DNA from: Isoptericola sp. AK164
Lineage (GTDB): Bacteria > Actinomycetota > Actinomycetes > Actinomycetales > Cellulomonadaceae
Reading direction: 5' to 3'
NCBI RefSeq assembly: GCF_029643425.1
Contig: NZ_CP119106.1
Location: 310,001 to 374,000 of the forward strand
DNA length: 64,000 bases
Part shown: in pieces, positions 44,124 to 52,845 of the stretch
How positions within the stretch are numbered: position 1 is the stretch's first letter
Layout: each line of letters begins with the position of its first letter
Notes under the pieces: model-generated
Database searches by the model: none
Told to the model about the DNA's origin: nothing
The model's input: only the letters and a program-made list of their open reading frames with translations
Program-made: the position numbers and the translations under genes

Positions 44124-45797
44124 ATGAGCACCACTCTCTCAGGAGCGCCGGTCAGCCCCGGCCGGGCCGCCGGCCCGGCCGCGACCATGCCTCCGCCGGT
44201 GCCCGAGCCCCGCACGACGCGGCTCGGCGGCGAGGACGTGGAGGCCGCCGTCGGGCACCTCACCGCGGCCGCCCGCGCCGTGCGGGACGAGCTCACCGAC
44301 CGGGCGGGACGGGCGACCGGCACCGCGGCCGACCTGCTCGCCGTCACCGCGGCGATGGCGGCGGACCCGGCCCTGGTGGCGGACGCCGAGCGCCGCATCC
44401 GGAACGACCACCTCACCCCGGAGCGCGCGATCTGGGACGCCGCGCGCGGCCTGATCAAGCAGTTCGAGAAGCTCGGCCCGCCGCTCGCCGAGCGCGCCCG
44501 CGACGTGGGGGACGTCCGCGACCGCATCGTCGCCGAGCTCATCGGCGTCCGCCCGCCCGGCGTCCCCCGCCTGGACCACCCGTTCGTGCTCGTCGGGGAC
44601 GACCTCGCCCCGGCCGACACCGCCACGCTCGACCCCGAGGTCGTCCTCGGCGTGGTCACCAGCGGCGGCGGGCCGACCTCGCACACCGCCATCCTCGCCC
44701 GGGCGCTGGGGATCCCGGCCGTCGTGGCGGTCCGCGGCGCCGAGGAGATCGCCGACGGCGACACGGTGCTGCTCGACGGGTCCGCGGGGGTCGTGGTCCT
44801 CGACCCCGACCCCGACACCGTCGCGGCCGCGCAGCAGCACGAGGCGGAGCGGCGGGTGTTCGACGGCACCGGGCGCACCGCCGACGGCACGCGCGTCGAG
44901 CTGCTCGCCAACGTCGCCGACCCGGCCGGGGCGCAGGCCGCGCTCGAGGCGTCGGCCGAGGGCGTCGGGCTGTTCCGCACGGAGTTCTGCTTCCTCGGCC
45001 GCAGCACCGAACCGGGCGTCTCCGAGCAGGTGGCCGCCTACCGCCAGGTGCTCTCCGCCTTCCCGCGGCGCAAGGTCGTGGTGCGCACCCTCGACGCGGG
45101 GGCCGACAAGCCGCTGCCCTTCGTCACCGCCGACGGCGAGCCGAACCCGGCGCTCGGGGTCCGCGGCCTGCGCACCGCGGCCACGCGGCCCGGGGTGCTC
45201 GACCGGCAGCTGCAGGCGATCGCCGTGGCGGCCGAGGCCGAGAACGCCGAGGTGTGGGTGATGGCCCCGATGGTCGCCACCGCCGGCGAGGCCGCCGACT
45301 TCGTCGCCGCGTGCGAGGCGCACGGGCTGCGGACCGCCGGGGTGATGGTCGAGGTGCCCGCCGCGGCGCTGCGGTCCGCCGACGTGTTCGCGCACGCCGC
45401 CTTCGGCTCGATCGGCACCAACGACCTCATCCAGTACACGATGGCGGCCGACCGCATGCTCGGCGAGCTCGCCGCCCTGTCCACGCCGTGGCAGCCCGCG
45501 GTGCTGGAGCTGATCCGCGCGACCTGCACCGGTGCCGCCCAGCACGACCGTCCCGTCGGGGTGTGCGGCGAGGCGGCGGCCGACGCCACCCTCGCGCCGG
45601 TGCTCGTCGGGCTGGGCGTGCGGTCGCTGTCGATGACGCCGCGGGCGCTCGCCGACGTCGCGGCGGTCCTCGAGCGGGTCACGTTCGACGAGTGCGTCGA
45701 CCTCGCGCGGCTGGCCCTGGCCGAGTCCGACCCGATGGTGGCGCGGCACGCGGTGCGGGACGCGATCCGGCCGGTGCTCACCGACCTCGGGCTCTGA
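44124..45797 (+). CDS. ptsI: PTS enzyme I (phosphoenolpyruvate-protein phosphotransferase)
   Basis: The 557-residue protein takes phosphate from PEP at H187 in GGGPTSHTAILARALGIPAV and passes it to HPr. The C-terminal PEP-binding domain has GVGLFRTEFCFL, RTLDAGADKPLPF and GSIGTNDLIQYTMAADR. Start ATG 44124 gives a normal N terminus; an earlier in-frame GTG at 44097 would add nine residues. It is divergent from crr and convergent with ptsH, an arrangement unlike the usual ptsHI operon. Confidence 0.95.
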   Translation: MSTTLSGAPVSPGRAAGPAATMPPPVPEPRTTRLGGEDVEAAVGHLTAAARAVRDELTDRAGRATGTAADLLAVTAAMAADPALVADAERRIRNDHLTPERAIWDAARGLIKQFEKLGPPLAERARDVGDVRDRIVAELIGVRPPGVPRLDHPFVLVGDDLAPADTATLDPEVVLGVVTSGGGPTSHTAILARALGIPAVVAVRGAEEIADGDTVLLDGSAGVVVLDPDPDTVAAAQQHEAERRVFDGTGRTADGTRVELLANVADPAGAQAALEASAEGVGLFRTEFCFLGRSTEPGVSEQVAAYRQVLSAFPRRKVVVRTLDAGADKPLPFVTADGEPNPALGVRGLRTAATRPGVLDRQLQAIAVAAEAENAEVWVMAPMVATAGEAADFVAACEAHGLRTAGVMVEVPAAALRSADVFAHAAFGSIGTNDLIQYTMAADRMLGELAALSTPWQPAVLELIRATCTGAAQHDRPVGVCGEAAADATLAPVLVGLGVRSLSMTPRALADVAAVLERVTFDECVDLARLALAESDPMVARHAVRDAIRPVLTDLGL

Positions 45798-45814
45798 CCG
45801 GGCCGGCGGCCCGG
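45798..45814. terminator. Hairpin after ptsI
   Basis: CCGGGCC (45798-45804) and GGCCCGG (45808-45814) pair around a 3-base loop directly after the ptsI stop, 12 bp before the convergent ptsH stop. Confidence 0.5.
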
Positions 45815-45825
45815 CCCGGGACGGC

Positions 45826-46110
45826 TCAGGACGGCTCGGGGTCGCTGAGGAACTCCTCGAGCCGGTCCAGCGCCGCGGCGGCGGCGTCCTCGTCGGTCCC
45901 CGGTGCGCCGTCGTCGACCGAGAGCGTGACCGAGGTGCCGGCGTCGGCCCCGAGGGTCATCACCGCGAGGATGCTCGCGGCGTCGACGGGGTCGCCGCCG
46001 TCCCGGGCGATCCGGACGGGGACGGGTTGGGACGCCGCGAGGCGGGTGAACAGGGCCGCCGGGCGGGCGTGCAGCCCCTCGCGGATCGCGACGACGGTGT
46101 GGCGCTCCAT
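45826..46110 (-). CDS. ptsH: PTS phosphocarrier protein HPr
   Basis: The 94-residue protein has the active-site H14 in EGLHARPAALF and the Ser46 region DAASILAVMTLGA, where kinase regulation occurs in Firmicutes. The C-terminal helix ends with an acidic tail. HPr carries phosphate from EI to EIIA. It is convergent with ptsI and downstream of palindrome P3, and it is likely transcribed on its own. Confidence 0.95.
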   Translation of the reverse strand: MERHTVVAIREGLHARPAALFTRLAASQPVPVRIARDGGDPVDAASILAVMTLGADAGTSVTLSVDDGAPGTDEDAAAAALDRLEEFLSDPEPS

Positions 46111-46137
46111 GACGACATTCTGCCCGCTCCCACCCGC

Positions 46138-46199
46138 GTTGTGGGCATGAAATCTGCAACGCCGCGCCGGAGATCACCTGCAGATTTCATGCCCACAAC
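46138..46199. repeat. Perfect 21-bp inverted repeat of low GC (palindrome P3)
   Basis: 46138-46158 is the exact reverse complement of 46179-46199, with a 20-base GC-rich spacer. The arms, which contain GGGCATGAAATCTGCA, are under 50% GC in a region over 70%. It lies between the ptsH start and the aldo/keto reductase stop, both minus-strand genes. Confidence 0.85.
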
Positions 46200-46224
46200 C
46201 CGGGGCCGGGGGTGGCGGGGCTTC

Positions 46225-47061
46225 TCAGCGGTCGGTCCTGTTCTCCCGGTCGGGGTGGGAACCCTGCCGCTCGCCGCGGTCCAGGGCGGTGATCGCCGCG
46301 ACCTCGTCCTCGCTCAGCGCGACGTCCACGGCGCGCAGGTTCGAGGCGATCCGCGACGGCGTCACGGACTTGGGGATGACGACGACGCCGCGGGCCAGGT
46401 GCCAGGCGAGGACGACCTGGGCCGGCGTGGCGCCGTGGTCCTCCGCGATCCCGGTGATCACCGGGTCCTCGAGCACGGCGCCGCGACCGAGCGGCGACCA
46501 GGCCTCGGTGGTGATGCCGTGGCTCTCGTCGAAGTAGCGCACGTCGGCGTTCGTGAACCACGGGTGCATCTCGATCTGGTTCACCGCGGGCACGACGGTG
46601 GACTCGTCCAGGAGGGTGCGCAGGTGGGCGGGCTGGAAGTTCGAGACCCCGATGGCGCGGGCGCGGCCGGAGCGCAGGATCTCCTCCAGGGCCCGCCACG
46701 CCTCCAGGTACCGCCCGACGGCGGGCAGCGGCCAGTGGATGAGGAACAGGTCCACGAACTCGAGCTGCAGCTCGGACAGGGTCCGGTCGAAGGAGGCCAG
46801 GGCGTCGTCGTAGGCGTGGTGGCCGTTGTTCAGCTTGCTGGTCACGAAGACCTCGCCACGCGGCAGGCCGGAGGCTGCGATGGCGTCGCCGACGCCGCGC
46901 TCGTTGCGGTACATCTGCGCGGTGTCGATGTGCCGGTACCCCGCCTCGAGGGCGCTGAGCACGGCGTCGCGGGTCTCGTCGTCGCCGATCTTGTAGGTCC
47001 CGAAGCCGAGCTGGGGGATCGGGACGCCGTTGTTCAGGGTCACGGTGGGAATCGTCGTCAC
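46225..47061 (-). CDS. Aldo/keto reductase (2,5-diketo-D-gluconate reductase-like)
   Basis: A 278-residue (beta/alpha)8 NADPH oxidoreductase. The catalytic tetrad is complete: D46 and Y51 in HIDTAQMYRNE, K76 in VTSKLNN and H109 in FLIHWP. The family signatures GVSNFQPAHL and IPKSVTPSRIASNL (the NADPH phosphate site) are present. Such enzymes reduce small aldehydes and sugar ketones and detoxify methylglyoxal. Start GTG 47061 gives the normal MTTIPTVTLNNG N terminus. It is divergent from the small gene at 47122. Confidence 0.93.
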   Translation of the reverse strand: MTTIPTVTLNNGVPIPQLGFGTYKIGDDETRDAVLSALEAGYRHIDTAQMYRNERGVGDAIAASGLPRGEVFVTSKLNNGHHAYDDALASFDRTLSELQLEFVDLFLIHWPLPAVGRYLEAWRALEEILRSGRARAIGVSNFQPAHLRTLLDESTVVPAVNQIEMHPWFTNADVRYFDESHGITTEAWSPLGRGAVLEDPVITGIAEDHGATPAQVVLAWHLARGVVVIPKSVTPSRIASNLRAVDVALSEDEVAAITALDRGERQGSHPDRENRTDR

Positions 47062-47121
47062 CGGTCCATCGTGGCACTGCTGGGCGCCGCGGGGGACAAT
47101 GGTGCCCAGGAGGTGGTGGCG

Positions 47122-47343
47122 ATGGCCACGATCGACCAGGCCCGTGCCGCCAAGCGGTCGCTGCGGGAGCGCATCGCGCAGGTCGACGGCGTGTGCGGAG
47201 TCGGGCTCGCCCAGCGCGGCGACGCCCACGACTGGGTGCTGCAGGTGAACGTCACCACGGTCGGCGCCCGCAAGGACGTCCCGCCGGCGGTCGAGGGCGT
47301 GCCGGTGCGGGTGCATGTGGTGGGGGCCGTCCAGGCGCTGTGA
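47122..47343 (+). CDS. Small protein resembling the N-terminal domain of the Nal1-like protease
   Basis: The 73-residue protein (helix IDQARAAKRSLRERI, strand GVCGVGLAQRGD, strand DWVLQVNVTTV, then VPVRVHVVGAV) repeats the order of helix and strands seen in residues 1-75 of the protease at 41623 (helix LTQAREIKAQL, strand LAIGVAPAG, strand FEIAVRY). AGGAGG lies 8 bases before ATG 47122. It lies 10 bp before the NHLRC2-like gene and 60 bp from the aldo/keto reductase. Inhibitor or regulator of the protease is one idea; no evidence for it beyond resemblance. Confidence 0.7.
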   Translation: MATIDQARAAKRSLRERIAQVDGVCGVGLAQRGDAHDWVLQVNVTTVGARKDVPPAVEGVPVRVHVVGAVQAL

Positions 47344-47353
47344 CAATGGGGCG

Positions 47354-49381
47354 GTGAGCACCACCCCCGCCCTGCCCAAGGTCCGCGCGTCGGAGCTCGT
47401 CGGCCGTGGCTGGTTGAACACCGGCGGCCGCGACCTGGACCTGGCCGCCCTGCGCGGCAAGATCGTCGTGCTGGACTTCTGGACCTTCTGCTGCCTGAAC
47501 TGCCTGCACGTCCTGGACGAGCTGCGCGAGCTCGAGGAGGCGCACCGCGACGTCCTGGTGATCGTCGGCGTGCACTCGCCCAAGTTCGCCCACGAGGCCG
47601 ACCCGGACGCCCTGGCCGCCGCGGTCGAGCGCTACGACGTGCGCCACCCCGTCCTGGACGACCCGGAGCTCGTGACCTGGGACGCCTACACCGCGCGGGC
47701 GTGGCCCACGCTGGTCGTGGTCGACCCGGAGGGCTACGTCGTGGCCCAGATGGCCGGGGAGGGGCACGCCTCGGCGGTGGAGGCGCTGGTGCGCGACCTC
47801 GTGGCCGAGCACGACGCCAAGGGGACCCTGCACCGCGGTGACGGCCCCTACGTGCCGCCGATGCCGGAGCCGACCACGCTGCGGTTCCCCGCGGCGGCGC
47901 TGACCCTGCCGGGCGGCACCCTGCTGGTGGCCGACGCCGGGCACCACGCGCTGGCCGAGCTCGCGTCCGACGGCGAGACCCTGGTGCGGCGCATCGGCTC
48001 CGGCGAGCGCGGCCTGGCCGACGGCGGTCCCGGCCCCGACGGCGCCCACGCCGCCCGGTTCAGCGAGCCGAACGGGCTGTGCCTCGTGCCCGAGCGCCTG
48101 CGCCCGCAGCTCGGCTACGACGTCCTGGTGGCCGACACCGTCAACCACGCCCTGCGCGGTGTACACCTGGAGTCCGGTCAGGTGTACACCGTCGCCGGCA
48201 CCGGTCACCAGTACATGGTCGGCGGTCAGGAGAACGTCGAGCTGCCGGGCCGGGCGCCCCGTGCGCACGCCGCCGACGAGGAGCTGCCCGCGACGTCGGT
48301 CCGGCTGTCCTCCCCGTGGGACGTGGCCTGGTCCGGCCCGCTGGGCGCGTTCGTGGTCGCGACGGCCGGGAACCACACCCTGTGGGCGTTCGACCCGGCG
48401 GCGTCCGACGGGCACGGCAGCCTGCGCCTCCTGGCGGGCACGATGAACGAGGGGCTCGAGGACGGGCCCGGCGAGCAGGCGTGGTTCGCCCAGCCCTCCC
48501 GGCTCGCGCCGACCCTCGACGACGACCGTCGGCCCGACGGCGGGTTCTGGCTCGCCGACGCCGAGACCTCGGCGCTGCGCCGGGTCGTGCCCGCCGCCGA
48601 CGACCCGGCCGACGACCCGGCCGACACCGACGGTGGCAGCCCCGCCGTCGTGGTGCGGACCGCCGTCGGGCAGGGGCTGTACGACTTCGGGCACCGGGAC
48701 GGAACCGCCGACCAGGCGCTGCTGCAGCACCCCCTCGGGGTCGCCACGCTGCCGGACGGTTCCGCCGTCGTCGCCGACACCTACAACGGCGCGCTGCGCC
48801 GGTACGACCCGCGCAGCGGACTCGTCACCACCCTCGCGACCGGGCTGGCCGAACCGAGCGACGTCGTCGTGCAGGCCGACGACACCGCCGTGCACCTGCT
48901 CGTCGTGGAGTCCGCCGCGCACCGGCTGACCCGCGTGGCGCTGCCTGCGGACCTGGCCGGCGAGGTGCTGGACGCGGGCGCGCACCGCGTCGCCCGGGAG
49001 GCGACCGCGATCAGCGGCGGAGCGGTGCGCCTCGAGGTGCCGTTCACCCCGGCGCCCGGCCAGAAGCTCGACGACCGCTTCGGACCGTCGACCGAGCTGC
49101 GGATCAGCGCCACCCCGCCCGAGCTGCTGCTCGACGGCGCCGGCGACGGCACGGATCTGCGGCGCGTCCTGCGCGTCGACCCCGCCGTCGGCGAGGGCGT
49201 CCTGCACGTCACCGCGAAGGCGGCCTCCTGCGACCTGCCGCCCGACGACGTGGTGCTCGGCCCGGACGGCGAGCCGGAGGACTTCTTCCCGGCCTGCCAC
49301 CTCGCCCAGCAGGACTGGGGAGTGCCGGTGACGGTCGCGGCCGACGGCGCCGCGACGCTCACCCTGCCCCTGCGCGGCTGA
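47354..49381 (+). CDS. Thioredoxin-like NHL-repeat protein (NHLRC2-like)
   Basis: The 675-residue protein has an N-terminal thioredoxin domain with the motif WTFCCLNCLHVLDEL (a CxxC in the form CLNC, with an extra Cys), a six-bladed NHL beta-propeller (NGLCLVPE ... VADTVNHALRGV, VADTYNGALRRYD) and a C-terminal beta domain. This three-part architecture is that of NHLRC2, present from bacteria to animals; its biochemical role is not established. No signal peptide is visible, so it is likely cytoplasmic. GACAAT ends 6 bases before GTG 47354 with no ribosome-binding site. DDPADDPAD in the propeller reflects a short repeat. Confidence 0.92.
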   Translation: MSTTPALPKVRASELVGRGWLNTGGRDLDLAALRGKIVVLDFWTFCCLNCLHVLDELRELEEAHRDVLVIVGVHSPKFAHEADPDALAAAVERYDVRHPVLDDPELVTWDAYTARAWPTLVVVDPEGYVVAQMAGEGHASAVEALVRDLVAEHDAKGTLHRGDGPYVPPMPEPTTLRFPAAALTLPGGTLLVADAGHHALAELASDGETLVRRIGSGERGLADGGPGPDGAHAARFSEPNGLCLVPERLRPQLGYDVLVADTVNHALRGVHLESGQVYTVAGTGHQYMVGGQENVELPGRAPRAHAADEELPATSVRLSSPWDVAWSGPLGAFVVATAGNHTLWAFDPAASDGHGSLRLLAGTMNEGLEDGPGEQAWFAQPSRLAPTLDDDRRPDGGFWLADAETSALRRVVPAADDPADDPADTDGGSPAVVVRTAVGQGLYDFGHRDGTADQALLQHPLGVATLPDGSAVVADTYNGALRRYDPRSGLVTTLATGLAEPSDVVVQADDTAVHLLVVESAAHRLTRVALPADLAGEVLDAGAHRVAREATAISGGAVRLEVPFTPAPGQKLDDRFGPSTELRISATPPELLLDGAGDGTDLRRVLRVDPAVGEGVLHVTAKAASCDLPPDDVVLGPDGEPEDFFPACHLAQQDWGVPVTVAADGAATLTLPLRG

Positions 49382-49450
49382 CCTCCGTCGGGACGGCACG
49401 CCCCGGCACCGTTAGAGTCATGTCCCCGCCCCACGACCGGACGGAGTGCC

Positions 49451-52354
49451 GTGCTGCCAGTCCTGCTGCTGACGTTCGCACTGGCCCTGTCGGCGCCCGT
49501 CCTCGTGGCCCGGCTCGGCCGGCGTGCGTTCTGGATCCTCGCCCTGGGTCCTGCCGCCGCCGCGGGCTACGCGCTGGCGAGCACGACGGCGGTGCTGGAC
49601 GGCCGGTACCCGGTCACCAGCATCCCGTGGGTGCCGGGGCTGGACCTGTCCCTGGACCTGCGCCTCGACGCGCTCTCCTGGCTCATGCTGCTCGTCGTCG
49701 GCGGGGTCGGCGCCCTGGTGCTGGTGTACTGCTCGGCCTACTTCGCCCGGGACGCGTTCGGCACCGGGCGGTTCGCCGCGACGCTCACCGCGTTCTCGGG
49801 AGCGATGATCGGCCTGGTGGTCGCCGACGACCTGCTGCTGCTCTTCGTCTTCTGGGAGCTGACCACGGTCTTCTCCTACCTGCTGATCGGCCACTACGCC
49901 GACCGCAAGGCGTCGCGGCGGGCCGCGATGCAGGCCATCGTCGTCACCACGGCCGGCGGACTGGTCATGCTGGTCGGGCTCATCGTGCTCGGCGTCTCGA
50001 CCGGCACCTGGCGGCTCTCCGAGGTCGTGGCCGCGCCGCCCACGGGAACCGCCGCCGTCGTGGCGTCGCTGTGCCTGGTCGCCGGCGCCGCGACCAAGTC
50101 GGCGCTCGTGCCGTTCCACTTCTGGCTGCCCGCCGCGATGGCGGCGCCCACGCCGGTCTCGGCGTACCTGCACGCGGCGGCCATGGTGAAGGCCGGCGTC
50201 TACCTGGTGGCGCGGTTCGCGCCCGGCCTGTCCGGGGAGCCGGTGTGGCGGTGGTCCGTGGTCGCCCTCGGCGGGGCGACCCTGCTCGTCGGCGGCTACC
50301 GGGCGCTGCGTCAGCACGACCTCAAGCTCGTGCTGGCCTTCGGCACGGTCTCCCAGCTCGGTCTGCTCGTGCTGCTGCTCGGGCTGGGCACGCGGGCGGC
50401 CGCGCTCGCGGGCCTGGCCCTGCTCGGCGCGCACGCGATGTTCAAGGCGACGATGTTCCTCGTGGTCGGGGCCGTCGACGTCGCGACCGGCACGCGTGAC
50501 CTGCGCCGGCTGTCCGGGCTGTGGCGGGCGATGCCGGTCACGGCCGCCGCCGGGCTGCTGGCCACCGCCTCCATGATCGGGGTGCCGCCGACGGCGGGCT
50601 ACGTCGCCAAGGAGGCCGCCCTGGAGGGTCTCTGGCACGACGTGACCCACGGGGCGGACGCGCTGGAGGTGGCCGCGCTGGCCGCCGTCGTCGTCGGCTC
50701 GATCCTCACCGTGACCTACGGGCTGCGGTTCTGGTGGGGCGCGTTCGGCACCAAGGCGTCGCCGGCCGACGGCGGCGCGCCCGACGGCGGCACCCCGGCC
50801 GTGCCGCACCGCCGTCAGCCCGTGCTCCTGGTCGCCCCGCCCGCGGTGCTCGCCCTCGGCGGCCTGCTCGTCGCGCTCGTGCCGTCGGCCGGGGAGCGGG
50901 TGCTGGCCCCCTACGCCGACACCTACCCGGCGGGGGACCCGGGGCACCTGGTGCTGTGGGGCGGCCTGACGCCCGCGCTGGCGACCTCCGCCGTGGTGCT
51001 CGCGGCCGGCGCCGTGCTGTTCTGGCAGCGCGTGCGCGTGGAGCGCTGGCAGTCCGCGATGCCGTCCCCGCGCGGCGCCGACGTCGTCTACCGGCGGTCG
51101 ATGCGCCGCCTGGACGACCTCGCCGCCGACGTCACCGGCGCCACCCAGCGCGGCTCCCTGCCGTTCTACCTCGGCATCGTGCTGGTGGTCCTCGCCGTGG
51201 CTCCCGGCGCGGTCATCCTGTCCGGGCTGCTCTCGGGCAGCACGGTCGCCGTCGACGTCGTGCCGTGGGACCGGCCGGCGCAGGCCGCGGTCGTGGGGAT
51301 CGTCGTCGTGGCGGCCGTGCTCGCGACGCGCGCCCGGCGGCGGCTCAAGGCCGTCGTCCTCGTCGGGGTGGCCGGCTACGCCAACGCCGCGCTGTTCCTG
51401 CTGCACGGTGCGCCGGACCTGGCGCTCACCCAGGTCCTCGTCGAGACGGTGACGCTCGTGGTGCTGGTCCTCGTGCTGCGCCGCCTGCCGCCCTACTTCA
51501 CCGACCGGCCGCTGGCCGCCAGCCGGTGGGTGCGCCTCGCCCTGGGCGTGACGACGGGGGTGGTCATGATGGCGCTCACCCTCGCGGCGCCCCTGGCGCG
51601 CGTGCAGCAGCCCATCAGCGTCGACTTCCCCGCGGAGTCCGTCGAGTACGGCAGCGGGCGCAACATCGTCAACGTCACGCTCGTCGACATCCGCGCCTGG
51701 GACACCGTGGGCGAGCTGTCGGTGCTGCTCGTCGCCGCCACGGGCGTCGCGTCCCTGGTCTTCCTGCGCCAGCGCAGCGGAGCGGTGCTGCGGCTGTCCC
51801 GGGCACCCGGCGCCGACCGCGACGACGGCGGCCCGCGCCGCGGCGTGTGGCTCGCCGCCGGCCGCACCCTGACTCCCGAGCGCCGGTCGGTGATGTTCGA
51901 GATCGTCACGCGACTGGTCTTCCACGCGATGGTCGTGTTCGCGCTGTTCCTGCTGTTCAGCGGTCACAACTCCACCGGCGGCGGGTTCGCGGCCGGCATG
52001 GTGGTCGGGATCGCCCTGGCGGTCCGCTACCTCGCCGGCGGCCGGTACGAGCTCGGCGAGGCGATGCCCGTGCCGCCGGGCCTGCTGCTCGGCACCGGCC
52101 TCTTCCTGTCGGCCGGCGTGGGGCTCGTCGCCCTGCTGGGCGGCAACGAGGTGCTGGAGAGCTTCACCTACGACGTCCACGTCCCGCTGCTGGGCGACGT
52201 CCACCTGGTGACGTCGCTGTTCTTCGACGTCGGGGTGATGCTGCTGGTGGTCGGCCTCGTCCTGGACCTGCTGCGCACGCTCGGCGCGGAGATCGACCGG
52301 CAGGGCGAGCTGCCGGAGAACGTCGTGGCCGTCGTGGGGGAGGGGTCGCGATGA
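49451..52354 (+). CDS. mrpA: Mrp Na+/H+ antiporter subunit A with fused subunit B
   Basis: The 967-residue protein has the NuoL-like body (GATKSALVPFHFWLPAAMAAPTPVSAYLHAA with the channel Lys/His/Glu), a DUF4040/MnhA C-terminal part with LHGAPDLALTQVLVE, and, from about residue 820, an MrpB domain (VTRLVFHAMVVFALFLLFSGHNSTGGGFAAGMVVG). So subunits A and B are one chain, as in many actinobacteria. It is the first gene of the six-gene mrp operon. CGGAG lies 4 bases before GTG 49451. Mrp complexes export Na+ (or other cations) using the proton gradient and are needed in alkali or salt stress. Confidence 0.95.
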   Translation: MLPVLLLTFALALSAPVLVARLGRRAFWILALGPAAAAGYALASTTAVLDGRYPVTSIPWVPGLDLSLDLRLDALSWLMLLVVGGVGALVLVYCSAYFARDAFGTGRFAATLTAFSGAMIGLVVADDLLLLFVFWELTTVFSYLLIGHYADRKASRRAAMQAIVVTTAGGLVMLVGLIVLGVSTGTWRLSEVVAAPPTGTAAVVASLCLVAGAATKSALVPFHFWLPAAMAAPTPVSAYLHAAAMVKAGVYLVARFAPGLSGEPVWRWSVVALGGATLLVGGYRALRQHDLKLVLAFGTVSQLGLLVLLLGLGTRAAALAGLALLGAHAMFKATMFLVVGAVDVATGTRDLRRLSGLWRAMPVTAAAGLLATASMIGVPPTAGYVAKEAALEGLWHDVTHGADALEVAALAAVVVGSILTVTYGLRFWWGAFGTKASPADGGAPDGGTPAVPHRRQPVLLVAPPAVLALGGLLVALVPSAGERVLAPYADTYPAGDPGHLVLWGGLTPALATSAVVLAAGAVLFWQRVRVERWQSAMPSPRGADVVYRRSMRRLDDLAADVTGATQRGSLPFYLGIVLVVLAVAPGAVILSGLLSGSTVAVDVVPWDRPAQAAVVGIVVVAAVLATRARRRLKAVVLVGVAGYANAALFLLHGAPDLALTQVLVETVTLVVLVLVLRRLPPYFTDRPLAASRWVRLALGVTTGVVMMALTLAAPLARVQQPISVDFPAESVEYGSGRNIVNVTLVDIRAWDTVGELSVLLVAATGVASLVFLRQRSGAVLRLSRAPGADRDDGGPRRGVWLAAGRTLTPERRSVMFEIVTRLVFHAMVVFALFLLFSGHNSTGGGFAAGMVVGIALAVRYLAGGRYELGEAMPVPPGLLLGTGLFLSAGVGLVALLGGNEVLESFTYDVHVPLLGDVHLVTSLFFDVGVMLLVVGLVLDLLRTLGAEIDRQGELPENVVAVVGEGSR

Positions 52355-52845
52355 TCGTCCTGGAGAACACCCCGTCGGCGGTGCTCGTGCTTGCCGTCGG
52401 CGTGCTGTGCGGCGCCGGCGTCTACCTCCTGCTGGAGCGCCCGCTGACGCGGGTCCTGCTCGGGTTCATCCTGCTCAGCAACGGGGTGAACCTCATGCTG
52501 CTCGTCGCGGGCGGCCGGGCCGGCGCGTCGCCGATCGTCGGCAACGCGGGCGACGAGCCGATGAGCGACCCGCTGGCGCAGGCCATGACCCTCACGGCGA
52601 TCGTCATCACCCTCGGGCTGTCGGCGTTCATCCTGGCGCTCGCGTACCGGTCCTGGCAGCTGCACGGCCACGACGAGGTCGCCGACGACGTCGAGGACCG
52701 CCGCGTCGCCCGGCAGGCGGCGCTCAACGCCCCCGCCTACGAGGACGCGGACGCCGCCGAGACCGGCGAGTCGCTCGACGAGGAGGCCGCCACGGTGCAC
52801 GACGAGGTCGCGGGCGACGACGCCGGGACGGAGGCGGGCCGATGA
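52351..52845 (+). CDS. mrpC: Mrp antiporter subunit C
   Basis: The 164-residue protein is NuoK-like: three helices with LGFILLSNGVNLMLLV and DPLAQAMTLTAIVITLG, containing the conserved Glu/Pro positions. The usual ~115 residues are followed by an acidic cytoplasmic tail (about 50 residues, with EDADAAETGESLDEEAA). It overlaps mrpA by 4 bases and mrpD by 4. Confidence 0.93.
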   Translation: MIVLENTPSAVLVLAVGVLCGAGVYLLLERPLTRVLLGFILLSNGVNLMLLVAGGRAGASPIVGNAGDEPMSDPLAQAMTLTAIVITLGLSAFILALAYRSWQLHGHDEVADDVEDRRVARQAALNAPAYEDADAAETGESLDEEAATVHDEVAGDDAGTEAGR

